Position numbers and translations under genes: made by a program. From contig NZ_JYCN01000021.1 in the NCBI RefSeq assembly GCF_000876655.1, forward strand, positions 152,930-216,929: a stretch of DNA of 64,000 bases, in the 5' to 3' direction. The notes under the pieces were generated by a model. It searched no databases. It saw only the letters and a program-made list of their open reading frames with translations, and was not told the origin of the DNA. This document shows, piece by piece, positions 46,441 to 55,433 of the stretch (the first letter of the stretch is position 1; each line of letters starts with the position of its first letter). This DNA comes from Arthrobacter sp. SPG23 (GTDB lineage Bacteria; Actinomycetota; Actinomycetes; Actinomycetales; Micrococcaceae).

Positions 46441-46678
46441 GCTGGCTTTCTCTAGGGGAGGGTTGTGGTTGTACGGCTGCAGAACGTTCGCGGCCGGGTC
46501 GCTGGGCGCCGGCCGGACACACTGCATGCCCGTCTATTCTACCGCCTCGCCCGAGGGAGGGCTGAAAATCACCCGGGCGCACCCTTGACTGCCAGGACCG
46601 AGGCTTCTATCGTCAGGATTACTCGTTATAGAAGTCCGCCGGCCCCGGCGCCGGCATTTCCCGGAATCGAGCGGCATC

Positions 46679-47929
46679 ATGGCTGTCGAACGAACTCTTG
46701 AAAGCATTGTGATCGCAGGGGCCGGCCTGGCCGGCGCCACTGCGGCCCGCACCCTGCGCAGCGAGGGCTTCGGGGGCCGGATCAGCCTCATCGGCACGGA
46801 ACTGCACCACCCGTATCTCCGCCCGCCGCTGTCCAAGGAATACCTGCTGGGCAAAGCAGGCGAAGACGCCGTCCCGGTGGCACCGGAGCCCTGGTACGCC
46901 GGGAACGACGTCGACCTCCGCCTTGGCGTGACGGTCACCGCCATCGAGCCCGGCCCCCATACCGCACGCCTCAGCAGCGGTGGTTCCCTGGACTACGACG
47001 CGCTCCTGCTGGCCACGGGCGCACTCCCCCGGCGCCTCCGACTGCCGGGTGGCGGGCTGGAGGGCGTCACCACGTTCCGGACCCTGGACGACAGCCGGCG
47101 CCTCAGGGAACAGCTATCGCAGGGCGGAAAGAACGTGGTGATGATCGGCTCCGGCTGGATCGGGATGGAACTCGCAGCCGCTGCCACCGCTTACGGCAAT
47201 CACGTGACGCTGATCGGGCTTGAGGATGTCCCACTTGCAGCCGCCATTGGACCCGAACTGGGCACGTTCTTCCGCACGCTCCACGAATCGAACGGCGTCC
47301 AGTTCCGCCTGGGCGCCACCGCCGCCGAACTCCGGGGCGATTCGGGCCGCGTCACCGCGGTGGTGACCGGATCAGGTGACATCCTGCCCGCCGACATAGT
47401 GGTGGTAGCCGTGGGCGTCGCGCCTGACACTTCACTCGCGGAAGCTGCGGGGCTGGCCATTGAGAACGGAATACTGACAGACGCCTCCCTGCGGACCAGT
47501 GCCCCGGACATCTTCGCCGCGGGGGACGTGGCCAATGCCATGCACCCGTTCACCGGGCAGCACCACCGCAGCGAGCATTGGTCCAACGCGCTCAACGGCG
47601 GCAAGATCGCCGCGAAATCCATGCTTGGGCAGGACGCGAGGCTGGAAACCATCCCGTATTTCTACACCGACCAGTACGACATCAGCATGGAGTACTCGGG
47701 TTTCCCCGCCTTGGCGGCAGGTACCGAACCCGTCATCCGGGGCACGCTTGAAGGCAAGGAGTTCATCGCGTTCTGGCAGCACGAAGGCCGCGTGGTCGCA
47801 GGCATGAACGTCAACGTGCCGCGTTCGCAGAAAGCAATCAAGGCCCTGATCTCCAGCCATGCGCCCATCGAGGGCGGCCGGCTGGCCGATTCCGCCGTCG
47901 CGCTGGATCAGCTCCCGGCGGACGGCTGA
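46679..47929 (+). CDS. FAD-dependent ferredoxin/rubredoxin-type reductase
   Basis: A 416-residue pyridine-nucleotide-disulfide-type oxidoreductase. The FAD motif [10 protein letters not shown] lies near residue 14, the NAD(P)H motif [11 protein letters not shown] near 157, and the second FAD-binding segment [14 protein letters not shown] near 275. A C-terminal Reductase_C domain begins [10 protein letters not shown]. Such proteins pass electrons from NAD(P)H to ferredoxin partners for P450 or Rieske oxygenases; no such partner is in the window. It separates mnmA from the cysteine desulfurase gene, which are adjacent in mycobacteria, and overlaps the latter by 22 bases. Confidence 0.92.
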   Translation: MAVERTLESIVIAGAGLAGATAARTLRSEGFGGRISLIGTELHHPYLRPPLSKEYLLGKAGEDAVPVAPEPWYAGNDVDLRLGVTVTAIEPGPHTARLSSGGSLDYDALLLATGALPRRLRLPGGGLEGVTTFRTLDDSRRLREQLSQGGKNVVMIGSGWIGMELAAAATAYGNHVTLIGLEDVPLAAAIGPELGTFFRTLHESNGVQFRLGATAAELRGDSGRVTAVVTGSGDILPADIVVVAVGVAPDTSLAEAAGLAIENGILTDASLRTSAPDIFAAGDVANAMHPFTGQHHRSEHWSNALNGGKIAAKSMLGQDARLETIPYFYTDQYDISMEYSGFPALAAGTEPVIRGTLEGKEFIAFWQHEGRVVAGMNVNVPRSQKAIKALISSHAPIEGGRLADSAVALDQLPADG

Positions 47930-49137
47930 CGGGCCACCGTGGCAGCCGTCTGGATGGTCGACTCATGTCCCGCCATGCCTGCCTGCCGGGCACGTTCATA
48001 GGCGCCCGGCAACGCTGCCAGGAGGGCGTCAACGTCGGCCTCTACTGATGCGTGGCCCAGGGAGAAACGCTGTGCACCCCGCGCTCTTTCCTCATCCAGG
48101 CCCATGGCCAGCAGGACGTGCGAGGGCCGCGGCACACCGGCGGTGCAGGCGGAACCAGTGGAGGATTCAACGCCCGCAAGGTCCAGCAGGAACAGCAGGG
48201 AGTCACCCTCGCAGCCCGGAAACGTGAAGTGGGCATTGCCGGGGAGGCGTCCGTCCCCCGGAGCTCCGCGCAGCACAGCTTCCGGGATGGCGTTCCGCAC
48301 GCCCGCGATCAGCTTGTCCCGCAACCCAGCGATCCGGGCCGACTCCCCCGGGAGGTCCCGGGTCACGGCCTCGGCGGCAGCTGCGAAGGCGGCGATCGAC
48401 GCTGTGTCCAGCGTCCCGGACCGGACATCGCGCTCCTGCCCGCCGCCGTGCTGCACCGGCGTCAGCTTGACGGAGCGGCCCAGCAGCAGGGCGCCAACGC
48501 CCACCGGCCCGCCGATCTTGTGGCCCGATATGGACATGGCATCCAGCCCGCTCGCCCGGAAATCCACCGGGACGGATCCGAAGGCCTGAACCGCGTCGGA
48601 ATGGACCGGCACGCCCGCGGCATGGGCCAACTCAACCACTTCATGCACCGGCTGGATGGTACCAACCTCGTTGTTGGCCCACATCACGGTGACGAGGGCG
48701 ATGGACTCCGGTCTGCGTCCGAGCTCGGACTTCAGCACATCGAGGTCAACAACGCCGCCGGGATCCACCGGCAGCCAGGTAACCTGCGCTTCCTCGTGCC
48801 GCTCCAGCCACTCGACGGTGTCCAGGACAGCGTGATGTTCGACGGCGGAGCACAGGATTCGCGTTCGTTGCGGGTTTTCGGCGCGGCGGGCCCAGTACAG
48901 GCCCTTCACAGCCAGGTTGTCAGCCTCCGTGCCGCCCGAGGTGAAGATGACCTCTGAGGGGTGGGCGCCGGCCACGGCAGCGATGGACTCCCGGGCATCC
49001 TCCACCGAACGCCGGGCGCGGCGTCCGGAGCCGTGCAATGACGACGGGTTCCCGGTCCGGGCGAGCTCGCGGGTGAGCGCCGCCAATGCCTCGGCGGCGA
49101 TGGGCGTGGTGGCGGCATGATCGAGGTAGACGGACAC
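47908..49137 (-). CDS. Cysteine desulfurase, IscS/NifS-like
   Basis: A 409-residue PLP enzyme that removes sulfur from cysteine to form a persulfide. The PLP Lys lies in [10 protein letters not shown], the aminotransferase-V signature in [15 protein letters not shown], and the persulfide-carrying Cys in [10 protein letters not shown]. It is the counterpart of Rv3025c, which supplies MnmA. The GTG start has only a weak upstream site. The stop lies inside the end of the convergent FAD reductase. Confidence 0.95.
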   Translation of the reverse strand: MSVYLDHAATTPIAAEALAALTRELARTGNPSSLHGSGRRARRSVEDARESIAAVAGAHPSEVIFTSGGTEADNLAVKGLYWARRAENPQRTRILCSAVEHHAVLDTVEWLERHEEAQVTWLPVDPGGVVDLDVLKSELGRRPESIALVTVMWANNEVGTIQPVHEVVELAHAAGVPVHSDAVQAFGSVPVDFRASGLDAMSISGHKIGGPVGVGALLLGRSVKLTPVQHGGGQERDVRSGTLDTASIAAFAAAAEAVTRDLPGESARIAGLRDKLIAGVRNAIPEAVLRGAPGDGRLPGNAHFTFPGCEGDSLLFLLDLAGVESSTGSACTAGVPRPSHVLLAMGLDEERARGAQRFSLGHASVEADVDALLAALPGAYERARQAGMAGHESTIQTAATVARQPSAGS

Positions 49138-49194
49138 ATCCCAATTCTAGCCGCGGCCGCTCCGCCCCCTCAGGCACCGGTGTAGATTCGAGCG

Positions 49195-50073
49195 GTGAAA
49201 GCCTCCATATACCTGGTGCTGGCCACCCTGTTCTGGTCCGGCAACCTCGCTGTGGGGCAGGTTGCCGTGAACACCATGACGCCGCTGGAACTTACCTTCT
49301 GGAGGTGGGCACTGGCCGCCCTTCCGCTCGTTGCCCTGGCCCACTTCGTGGAACGTCCCGACTGGCGTGCTGTCCTTGGCCGCTGGCGGGTGCTGCTCCT
49401 CCTGAGCGTCCTGGGCATGGGCTGCTACACCCTGCTGCTCTACACCGCCCTCCAGCACACTTCGGCACTCAATGCGTCGCTGATCACCGCCGCCAACCCG
49501 GCGCTCATCGTGGTGATGGCCATCTTCATTCTCGGCGAAAGACCCGGTCCCTTCGGCTGGCTGGGCATAGCCCTGGGCCTCGCCGGGGTGCTCCTGGTCC
49601 TGACCCGGGGCGAACTGCAACGGGCGTTCAGCATCAGCTTCAATTTTGGCGAGCTGCTGATGATCGGTGCGATCACGGTGTGGGGCTTCTACACCATCAT
49701 TTCCCGCCGGCTCGGGCTGCCGGCCATCGCCGCCACGGCTGTGCAGGTGGTGATGGCAACCGCCCTCCTCGCTCCGATCGCCTTCGTAGCCGGCTCCGGA
49801 TTCCCCTCCACCGCAGCCGAAGGATGGTCGATCGCGTACATCGCCGCCTTCCCGTCATTGGGGGCTTACTTGTGCTGGAACCTCGCACTCAAAACGACGG
49901 CACCGGCGACCGCCGGCAACTACCTCAACCTGATCGTGGTGTTCACGGCGGCCATCACGGTCATGATGGGCGTTCCGGTCAGCCTGCCCCAGGCCGTCGG
50001 GGGCCTGCTGGTCATAGCCGGCGTCCTGCTGGCAAGCCGGCCGAAACGCTCTCCGGCAATTAGGGCGGCGTAA
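49195..50073 (+). CDS. EamA-type drug/metabolite transporter
   Basis: A 292-residue membrane protein with ten hydrophobic helices in two five-helix EamA repeats (the first starting YLVLATLFWSGNLAVG; the second around ELLMIGAITVWGFYTII). It likely exports or imports a small metabolite; the substrate cannot be read from sequence. GTG start without a strong ribosome-binding site. The end overlaps the convergent regulator gene by 14 bases. Confidence 0.92.
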   Translation: MKASIYLVLATLFWSGNLAVGQVAVNTMTPLELTFWRWALAALPLVALAHFVERPDWRAVLGRWRVLLLLSVLGMGCYTLLLYTALQHTSALNASLITAANPALIVVMAIFILGERPGPFGWLGIALGLAGVLLVLTRGELQRAFSISFNFGELLMIGAITVWGFYTIISRRLGLPAIAATAVQVVMATALLAPIAFVAGSGFPSTAAEGWSIAYIAAFPSLGAYLCWNLALKTTAPATAGNYLNLIVVFTAAITVMMGVPVSLPQAVGGLLVIAGVLLASRPKRSPAIRAA

Positions 50074-50722
50074 CCCGGGCGCAGCACTGGCCGGGTGTTG
50101 TGTTACCCACGATGCGGTTTTCCTCAATCCCGCAGCCGGCGGCCGCGCCGCAGAGGAACGCTCCGTTCATGGCGCAGACCACGTCCGCGTGGCCGTCCGC
50201 AAGCTTGTGGAACGGGCAATTTCCGAGGGCAAAGCCTCCGGCTCCGTCGGATCTCGGCATGTAGCCCTCGGCCGAGAGGAATTCCTCCAGGCTTCGGCTC
50301 CCTTCCGCCATCGCCCGGCCCTTCGCATACGAGGTGGCCAGCAGTGCATCCCGGATAGGTTCTCCGCCGGCAGTGGACTGCTCGATGGCGCTGGCCATCA
50401 GTTCGCCGGCGAGATCGTAATTGCGGTCAGGAACAGAGGCTCCCACCTCCGGCTGCGCCAACCGGTACATTTTCGCCGGCCGCCCCGAACCGGGGCCCGC
50501 TTTGCCGCCGAGCTTGCGGAACTCAACGGCGAGCAATCCGTCCTGCGCCATCCTGTCCAGATGGAACGACGCCGTGCTTCGCGGGATTTCCAGGGCAGCA
50601 GCCGCTTCATCCCGGCCCGCCGGACCGGACGAAGCGGCGACGAATGCGAAAAGTTTCCGGCGCGTCTCATCACCAAGGGATGCCACGGCCGCGATCCGGC
50701 GGGACCAGGGAAGTCTGCGCAT
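50060..50722 (-). CDS. Cysteine-rich HTH transcriptional regulator, SufR-like
   Basis: A 220-residue regulator. A winged HTH spans about residues 15-75 (ARRLFAF-like ETRRKLFAFVA and RSTASFHLDRMAQDGLL). The C-terminal region carries a cysteine set (NCPFHKLADGH, VVCAMN, FLCGAAAGC, QCCARV) like that of iron-sulfur regulators of the SufR type, so an Fe-S cluster or redox sensing is likely. The ATG at MRRLPWSRR has AGGGTG upstream. It is divergent from a small membrane protein gene, with AT-rich repeated operator candidates between them. Confidence 0.83.
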   Translation of the reverse strand: MRRLPWSRRIAAVASLGDETRRKLFAFVAASSGPAGRDEAAAALEIPRSTASFHLDRMAQDGLLAVEFRKLGGKAGPGSGRPAKMYRLAQPEVGASVPDRNYDLAGELMASAIEQSTAGGEPIRDALLATSYAKGRAMAEGSRSLEEFLSAEGYMPRSDGAGGFALGNCPFHKLADGHADVVCAMNGAFLCGAAAGCGIEENRIVGNTTPGQCCARVTPP

Positions 50723-50735
50723 GGAACACCCTAAC

Positions 50736-50800
50736 TCTAAAAACAAGATCCATTGCTTAATCTGACTGTGATTTCTAAAATAAGAATACCCACTTTTAGA
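50736..50800. promoter_or_regulatory. Repeated TCTAAAA operator candidates
   Basis: TCTAAAAACAAGA (50736), TCTAAAATAAGA (50774, within the palindrome TTCTAAAATAAGAA) and, on the other strand, TCTAAAAG (50793-50800) lie in an AT-rich patch between the regulator and the divergent membrane protein gene. They are probable binding sites of the regulator. Confidence 0.5.
50754..50781 (+). promoter_or_regulatory. Promoter of the divergent membrane protein gene
   Basis: TTGCTT and TAAAAT are 16 bases apart and resemble -35 and -10 elements. The -10 lies inside the second operator candidate, which would allow repression. Confidence 0.5.
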
Positions 50801-50810
50801 AGGAGTCGTC

Positions 50811-51230
50811 ATGAAATCCTCTTCGGTCCTGAGTTCGCCCGGCTACACGCTGGCCTCCGAACCAGGCAGGCAGGCCTTCCTGCTGCTGCGCACCGTCTTC
50901 ACGGTCGCGCCAATCATCTTCGGCCTCGACAAATTCACCAACTGGCTCACCGACTGGACCATGTATTTGGCCCCGGCCGCGACAGCGGTGGTGCCGCTCC
51001 CGGCGCAGACCATCATGTACGTCGCTGGCGTCGTCGAAGTCGTGGCGGGTATCACGGTGGCAGTCCGGCCGCGTTTCGGCTCGCTGCTGGTGGCCGTGTG
51101 GCTGCTGGGAATCATCATCAACCTGCTGCTTTTGGGCAGTTTCTTCGACGTCGCACTTCGCGATTTCGGCCTGCTCGTGGGCGCGCTGGCCCTCAACCGG
51201 CTGTCACCGCAGCCCTCCCGCAAGCCATAG
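50811..51230 (+). CDS. Small membrane protein with DoxX-like topology
   Basis: A 139-residue protein with four hydrophobic helices and short loops, including FGLDKFTNWLTDW and a conserved-looking FFDVALRDFGLLVGALALNR. It resembles DoxX-type membrane proteins in layout but I cannot assign it firmly. Good ribosome-binding site AAGGAG six bases before ATG. The operator candidates upstream and divergence from a probable Fe-S regulator suggest it is the regulated target, perhaps in oxidative or metal stress. Confidence 0.75.
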   Translation: MKSSSVLSSPGYTLASEPGRQAFLLLRTVFTVAPIIFGLDKFTNWLTDWTMYLAPAATAVVPLPAQTIMYVAGVVEVVAGITVAVRPRFGSLLVAVWLLGIIINLLLLGSFFDVALRDFGLLVGALALNRLSPQPSRKP

Positions 51231-51240
51231 CGGGCAACGC

Positions 51241-51951
51241 TCAGTTCGTTGGCGGAACAACCAGCAGGCGTTCCGCCACGTCCGCCCGGGCCGCCGCGAG
51301 CGCGGCCGGGTCGGGGCACGACACCGAGATATAAACGGACGAACCCGCTGTGGCAAAGAGCCGAGCCAGTACTGCCGTCGATTTTCCGCCTGGCGCCGAT
51401 CCGCCCTCGAAGACCAGCATCTCCACGCGGGGACCGGGCTTATCCGGCTCACCGCCCCAGCGCAGGGTGCCGCTTTTCAGGTAGCCGGGAAGAATGGTGG
51501 GGTCCAGGTATTTGAACAGCTCAACGGTGGAGGCCCTGTCGTCCCCGTCAACGGCCAGGGACCCTTGGTTCTCCCGGACCCGGGCCGAGACCACGCATCC
51601 GTCGGCCTTGAGGTAGCGGTTCTCCCCCGCCACGTTCTCCTTGACTGCCTTCCACCCCGGCGCCTCGCGGAGTCCGTCGGAAAGCCCGACGGCGACTCCT
51701 GCGGCCAGCGAGCCGCCGGCCGTCAGCGGAAGGTCCTTTGCCGCGACCGCAGCGGCATCGTGGCCCGGGGTGATGGTGGGCGTCGCAAGCGCGGACGTGG
51801 TCGGGACACCACGCGGAGCCGCGGGGTCCGGTACGCCCACGCTGCACCCGGCGACGGCGGCGAGCACCGCGGCGAGGGTCAGCGGCCACACGATCCGCGG
51901 GGTTGCCCGGGGTGCGCAACGCGACCGGCCCGCAGCGGTTCCCCTGCCCAT
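51241..51951 (-). CDS. Actinobacterial lipoprotein of unknown function
   Basis: A 236-residue protein with a twin-arginine-free, basic n-region, a hydrophobic h-region (WPLTLAAVLAAV) and a lipobox-like VAGC near residue 35. The mature domain has no family I recognise; it contains paired conserved-looking segments (DGCVVSARVREN, SSVYISVSCPD) with two cysteines that could form a disulfide. AAGGTG lies upstream of the ATG; a longer frame would add 28 residues. It stops 11 bases after the convergent membrane protein gene. Confidence 0.75.
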   Translation of the reverse strand: MGRGTAAGRSRCAPRATPRIVWPLTLAAVLAAVAGCSVGVPDPAAPRGVPTTSALATPTITPGHDAAAVAAKDLPLTAGGSLAAGVAVGLSDGLREAPGWKAVKENVAGENRYLKADGCVVSARVRENQGSLAVDGDDRASTVELFKYLDPTILPGYLKSGTLRWGGEPDKPGPRVEMLVFEGGSAPGGKSTAVLARLFATAGSSVYISVSCPDPAALAAARADVAERLLVVPPTN

Positions 51952-52031
51952 CAATTGCACCTTGCCCCCACACGGTCTGCCGGCGGCACTGATCCGGCCG
52001 GTCCTCCGCAAGAGTTTAGACGCTCCGGCCG

Positions 52032-52949
52032 TCATGGCCGCACGGACCCGGCCAGCACCCTGATGGCGCCGGGCACCACCTCCACGGTCAGTGGCAGCGG
52101 GCCCGCCCTCTCGCCGTCGGCATACGCAACCACGTTTCCCGCCGAAAGCTCCACCCGGCGCACCTGCCGGATGTGCACAGCGTCGTGCCCGGCATGACGG
52201 CCGGAATAGACTTTCGGGAACACGGCAAGGAACCGTGCGCGGGACCGCGGCTTGACGATGAACAGATCCAGGAACCCGTCGTCGAGCACGGCATCGGGGG
52301 TGATTTTCATGCCGCCCCCGATGGACTGGCCATTCGCCACCGAGATGAGCATGGCCCCCTGCCGCCAGGTTTCCCCGTCTGCCGTTACCGTGTAGTCGAT
52401 GGCCTTGAAAGTGGCGAGTTCGCGGAGCATGGCGAGGATGTACCTGCTCTTGCCACGGGGCCAGCGCCAGGCGTTTGCACGTTCATTGACAGCGGCATCG
52501 AAGCCGGCGGAAACGACTCCGGCAAACCAGCGGCTTGAACCGTTGCCCGTAATCCGCCCGGCATCGATGAAGCGCCCGCCCGCCTGCATCGCGGACCATA
52601 TCTGTTCACAGGCGGCAGCCGCATCATTCAACGGCAGACCCAGCGCCCGGGCCATGTCGTTCCCTGTGCCTGCCGGCACGATACCTAGCGGCACCGTGCC
52701 GTAAGGGCCACCTGACTCGGCGAGCGCATTGATGCCCAGGTGGACCATGCCGTCCCCGCCCACCACAATCAGGGCATCGCAGCCCGACGCCAGCACCGTG
52801 CGTACCTCAGCTGCCAGCCGTTCATAGCTGGCCTCCCGCAGGGCGATGACGCGTGCCCCGGCGGCGCGGAAGAAGGCCACCACGGCGTCGCCCGTGTGCC
52901 GGGTACTGCCGAACGAAGCCCGCGGGTTGATGGCAACGGCGAGGATCAT
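52032..52949 (-). CDS. Diacylglycerol kinase family lipid kinase
   Basis: A 305-residue DAGK catalytic-domain protein. The nucleotide-binding motif VVGGDGMVH lies near residue 62 and the PAGTGNDMARALG loop near residue 92. A C-terminal beta domain completes the fold. Such enzymes phosphorylate diacylglycerol or sphingoid-type lipids, feeding phosphatidic acid back into phospholipid synthesis. Soluble or membrane-associated in the cytoplasm. Confidence 0.94.
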   Translation of the reverse strand: MILAVAINPRASFGSTRHTGDAVVAFFRAAGARVIALREASYERLAAEVRTVLASGCDALIVVGGDGMVHLGINALAESGGPYGTVPLGIVPAGTGNDMARALGLPLNDAAAACEQIWSAMQAGGRFIDAGRITGNGSSRWFAGVVSAGFDAAVNERANAWRWPRGKSRYILAMLRELATFKAIDYTVTADGETWRQGAMLISVANGQSIGGGMKITPDAVLDDGFLDLFIVKPRSRARFLAVFPKVYSGRHAGHDAVHIRQVRRVELSAGNVVAYADGERAGPLPLTVEVVPGAIRVLAGSVRP

Positions 52950-53073
52950 GCGCTGAATTATGCCAGTGCCCGGGAACCAGAGCCGCGGGCGCGGACGTTG
53001 AGCCTGTACACGGTTAAACTGGGCGGACCGGACTGCCTGAGTGGACTGGAACCGACAAGATAAGGATCAGTGC

Positions 53074-54021
53074 TTGACCCAGGGCAGCAGCTCCCATTAC
53101 CAGGTCCTTCGCCTTCCCGTGACGGCGACGGACAAAGAGATCAAGGTGGCGTACCGCAAGGCTGCCCGACGGGCACATCCCGACCACGGCGGGGACGCCG
53201 CCGTCTTCCGGCAGGTGACGCTGGCTTACGAGACCCTGATAGATCCGAAGCGCCGGGCCGCCTACGACCGCTCGTACGCGCACGGGGCCACCGGCGCGGC
53301 AGCGACGGAAGGCGCCCATTTTGATGCGCCGGCGGCCGGGAGCCGCGCGTCGGCAACCGTCCATCGGCCCAACACACCACGCAACACCGCAGGCGACCCT
53401 CCGGTCTACGTTCCGCCGTTCGAGCATCCGGAATCCGGCAATGTTCCGCTGATTCCGGAGGAACTTGCCAGCCGGCAGGTCCACGGCATGCCGCGGAAAC
53501 GGGGCATCTTCGGAGCGGAAGCCCGGATCCAGCGGGAGATGCGGACCGTCCAGCTGATCAGCAGGCAGATCCTGCCCGCCATTCCCGCGGCCCGGTTGAT
53601 CAACGGGCTGCAGTCGCCCGCGGACAACAGCCACATCGACCACGCGCTGCTTTCCGGCTACCGGCTGGCCCTGATCGGATCCATGCTGCTGCCCAAGGGT
53701 GCGTACGCCTGGAATGGAAGCACGCTGACGCACGGCGGCCGGGCCATTGCCCCGCCGCAGCTGGCGCATATCGTGCGGCGCATGCAGGACATCTTCCCGG
53801 AGCTCAACGTGACGGGATGGACAGTCATCCACAGTCCGGACGGCAACCTCCATGAACCGGTGATCGACCATCACCGTCGCTCACACCGCGGGCATGAAAC
53901 CGTGCAGGTGGTCAACGGTGCCGGGCTGGTCCGCGGACTCAAGGAGTTTCTTGGCTCCGGGCCCGCCCCGAATACGGTCAACGTTCCTGTCCTCGCCAGG
54001 CTGCTGCGCGGAATGCACTGA
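53074..54021 (+). CDS. J-domain protein with NERD-like C-terminal domain
   Basis: A 315-residue protein. The J-domain occupies about residues 8-70 with HPD at 35-37 (ARRAHPDHGG), so it should stimulate a DnaK-type Hsp70. A Pro-rich linker of about 60 residues follows. The C-terminal part resembles the nuclease-related NERD domain (GAEARIQREM, then HIDHALLSGYRLALIGSMLL), with a remote Asp-His and acidic pattern. The TTG start (AAGGA seven bases upstream) gives the J-domain immediately; an upstream ATG has no such site. A J-domain coupled to a NERD-like fold is unusual. Confidence 0.78.
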   Translation: MTQGSSSHYQVLRLPVTATDKEIKVAYRKAARRAHPDHGGDAAVFRQVTLAYETLIDPKRRAAYDRSYAHGATGAAATEGAHFDAPAAGSRASATVHRPNTPRNTAGDPPVYVPPFEHPESGNVPLIPEELASRQVHGMPRKRGIFGAEARIQREMRTVQLISRQILPAIPAARLINGLQSPADNSHIDHALLSGYRLALIGSMLLPKGAYAWNGSTLTHGGRAIAPPQLAHIVRRMQDIFPELNVTGWTVIHSPDGNLHEPVIDHHRRSHRGHETVQVVNGAGLVRGLKEFLGSGPAPNTVNVPVLARLLRGMH

Positions 54022-54101
54022 GGCGCGGCGTGGACCGCAGGGTCATACCGCAGCACGGGCGGCGTGCCGCACCCGGGGGCCGCGATGGCTAGGATGGGAC
54101 C

Positions 54102-54569
54102 GTGTTCCGCATCCTCTTCCACACCCCAGAAATTCCCGGCAATACGGGCAATGCCATCCGGCTGGCTGCCATCACAGGCGCCGAGCTGCACCTGGTGGAG
54201 CCGCTGGGCTTTGATTTTTCCGATGCCAAGCTGCGCCGCGCCGGCCTGGACTACCACGACCTCGCTGTCGTGACCGTCCACAAAAGCATCGATGCTGCCT
54301 GGGAGGCCTTGCAGCCCGAGCGCGTCTACGCGTTCACGTCCGACGGCGAAACCTCCTATGTGGACATCAATTACCTCCCCGGCGACGTCCTTCTGTTCGG
54401 TCCGGAGTCCGTGGGGCTTCCGGACGAGATCAAGCATGACCCCCATGTGACGTCCCGGGTGCGGCTTCCGATGCTGCCGTCCCTGCGGTCCCTGAATCTT
54501 GCCAACGCGGCGTCGATCGCGGTCTTTGAGGCCTGGCGCCAGAACGGCTTCGCCGGCGCCAAACTGTAG
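54102..54569 (+). CDS. trmL: tRNA (cytidine/uridine-34-2'-O)-methyltransferase TrmL
   Basis: A 155-residue SPOUT methyltransferase that methylates the wobble ribose of leucine tRNAs. Family signatures are PEIPGNTGNAIRLAA near residue 9, LLFGPESVGLP near residue 97, and the knot segment RSLNLANAASI near residue 130. The GTG start follows AGGATGGG. The length is standard for the family. It may be transcribed together with the J-domain gene, 80 bases upstream. Confidence 0.95.
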   Translation: MFRILFHTPEIPGNTGNAIRLAAITGAELHLVEPLGFDFSDAKLRRAGLDYHDLAVVTVHKSIDAAWEALQPERVYAFTSDGETSYVDINYLPGDVLLFGPESVGLPDEIKHDPHVTSRVRLPMLPSLRSLNLANAASIAVFEAWRQNGFAGAKL

Positions 54570-54635
54570 CCCGGCGACTCCCAGAGGCGTCCGCTCTCCC
54601 GCGCCGGCAGCACCTCAATTTGCAGAACCCGCCGC

Positions 54636-54662
54636 CCATCCATCCGCGCCTGCACTCCGAAT
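54636..54662 (+). promoter_or_regulatory. Probable SigK-dependent promoter of sigK-rskA
   Basis: CCATCC at 54636 and CCGAAT at 54657 are separated by 15 bases. Both elements match the motif pair recalled from mycobacterial SigK-controlled promoters. They precede the sigK gene, so autoregulation is likely. A second, overlapping CCATCC sits at 54640. Confidence 0.5.
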
Positions 54663-54826
54663 CACCTGTAGAGGCCAACCCGGGCCAACTTCAAGAATGC
54701 GAGGAGCGGCAGGTGACTACAGTGCAGGTCCGCCGGTCCCCGGCCCGGATCACCGAGGGCCACCCCGACGTTCCTAGTGCCTCTGCTGACAAAAGATCGG
54801 CCCGGGTCGACTTATGCTTGGGAGTG

Positions 54827-55432
54827 ATGGAAACTCCCAACGCCCCAAACCCAGAGGCCACTGCTTCCCCTGGCACATCCGCCGACGTGAACCGCCGGCT
54901 CGGCGACCTGCTGGCACGGATCGCCGTAGGCGACCAAGGGGCTTTTGCGGAGTTCTACGAATTGACCTCACGGCGGGTGTTCGGCATGGCCCGGCGCGTC
55001 CTGATTGACCCCGAGCTCAGCGAAGACACCACCCAGGAAGTGTTCCTCCAGGTCTGGCAGAATGCGGCGAAGTTCAATCCTGAGGCGGGCAGTCCGCTGG
55101 CCTGGCTTATGACGATTTCGCACCGCCGGGCGGTGGACAAGGTCCGGTCCTCCCAGTCGGCCACCGACAGGGAGGCCAAATACGGGGCCAGCAGCCAGGA
55201 GATCGACCATGACTCCGTCTCAGACGAGGTCGGAAGCAGGCTGGAAGCCGAGGCCGTGGTCAGATGCCTGGACACCCTCACCGAGACGCAGCAGCAGTCC
55301 GTTCGGCTGGCCTACTACGGCGGGCTGACGTACCGCGAAGTCGCAGAGACACTGAACGCCGCCGTGCCCACCATCAAGTCACGCATCCGCGATGGACTGA
55401 TCCGATTGAAAACCTGTCTGGGGGTGAGTTGA
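54827..55432 (+). CDS. sigK: ECF RNA polymerase sigma factor SigK
   Basis: A 201-residue ECF sigma factor. Region 2 (FYELTSRRVFGMARRVLIDP to VFLQVWQNAAKF) and region 4 (LDTLTETQQQSVRLAYYGGL, REVAETLNAAVPTIKSRI) are clear. It is followed one base later by its anti-sigma factor. The ATG at METPNAPNPEA is the start nearest the conserved core, but GGGAG is only three bases away. A GTG at 54713 has a better ribosome-binding site (GAGGAG, six bases). The 38 extra residues would include rare, non-coding-looking codons (AGT, TTA, TTG), so it is left as an alternative. Confidence 0.93.
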   Translation: METPNAPNPEATASPGTSADVNRRLGDLLARIAVGDQGAFAEFYELTSRRVFGMARRVLIDPELSEDTTQEVFLQVWQNAAKFNPEAGSPLAWLMTISHRRAVDKVRSSQSATDREAKYGASSQEIDHDSVSDEVGSRLEAEAVVRCLDTLTETQQQSVRLAYYGGLTYREVAETLNAAVPTIKSRIRDGLIRLKTCLGVS

Positions 55433-55433
55433 G

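Noticed and set aside
54620..54826. Long N-terminal extension of sigK from 54620
   Set aside because: That start lies upstream of the candidate promoter, so it could not be translated from that transcript, and the codons just before METPN look non-coding.
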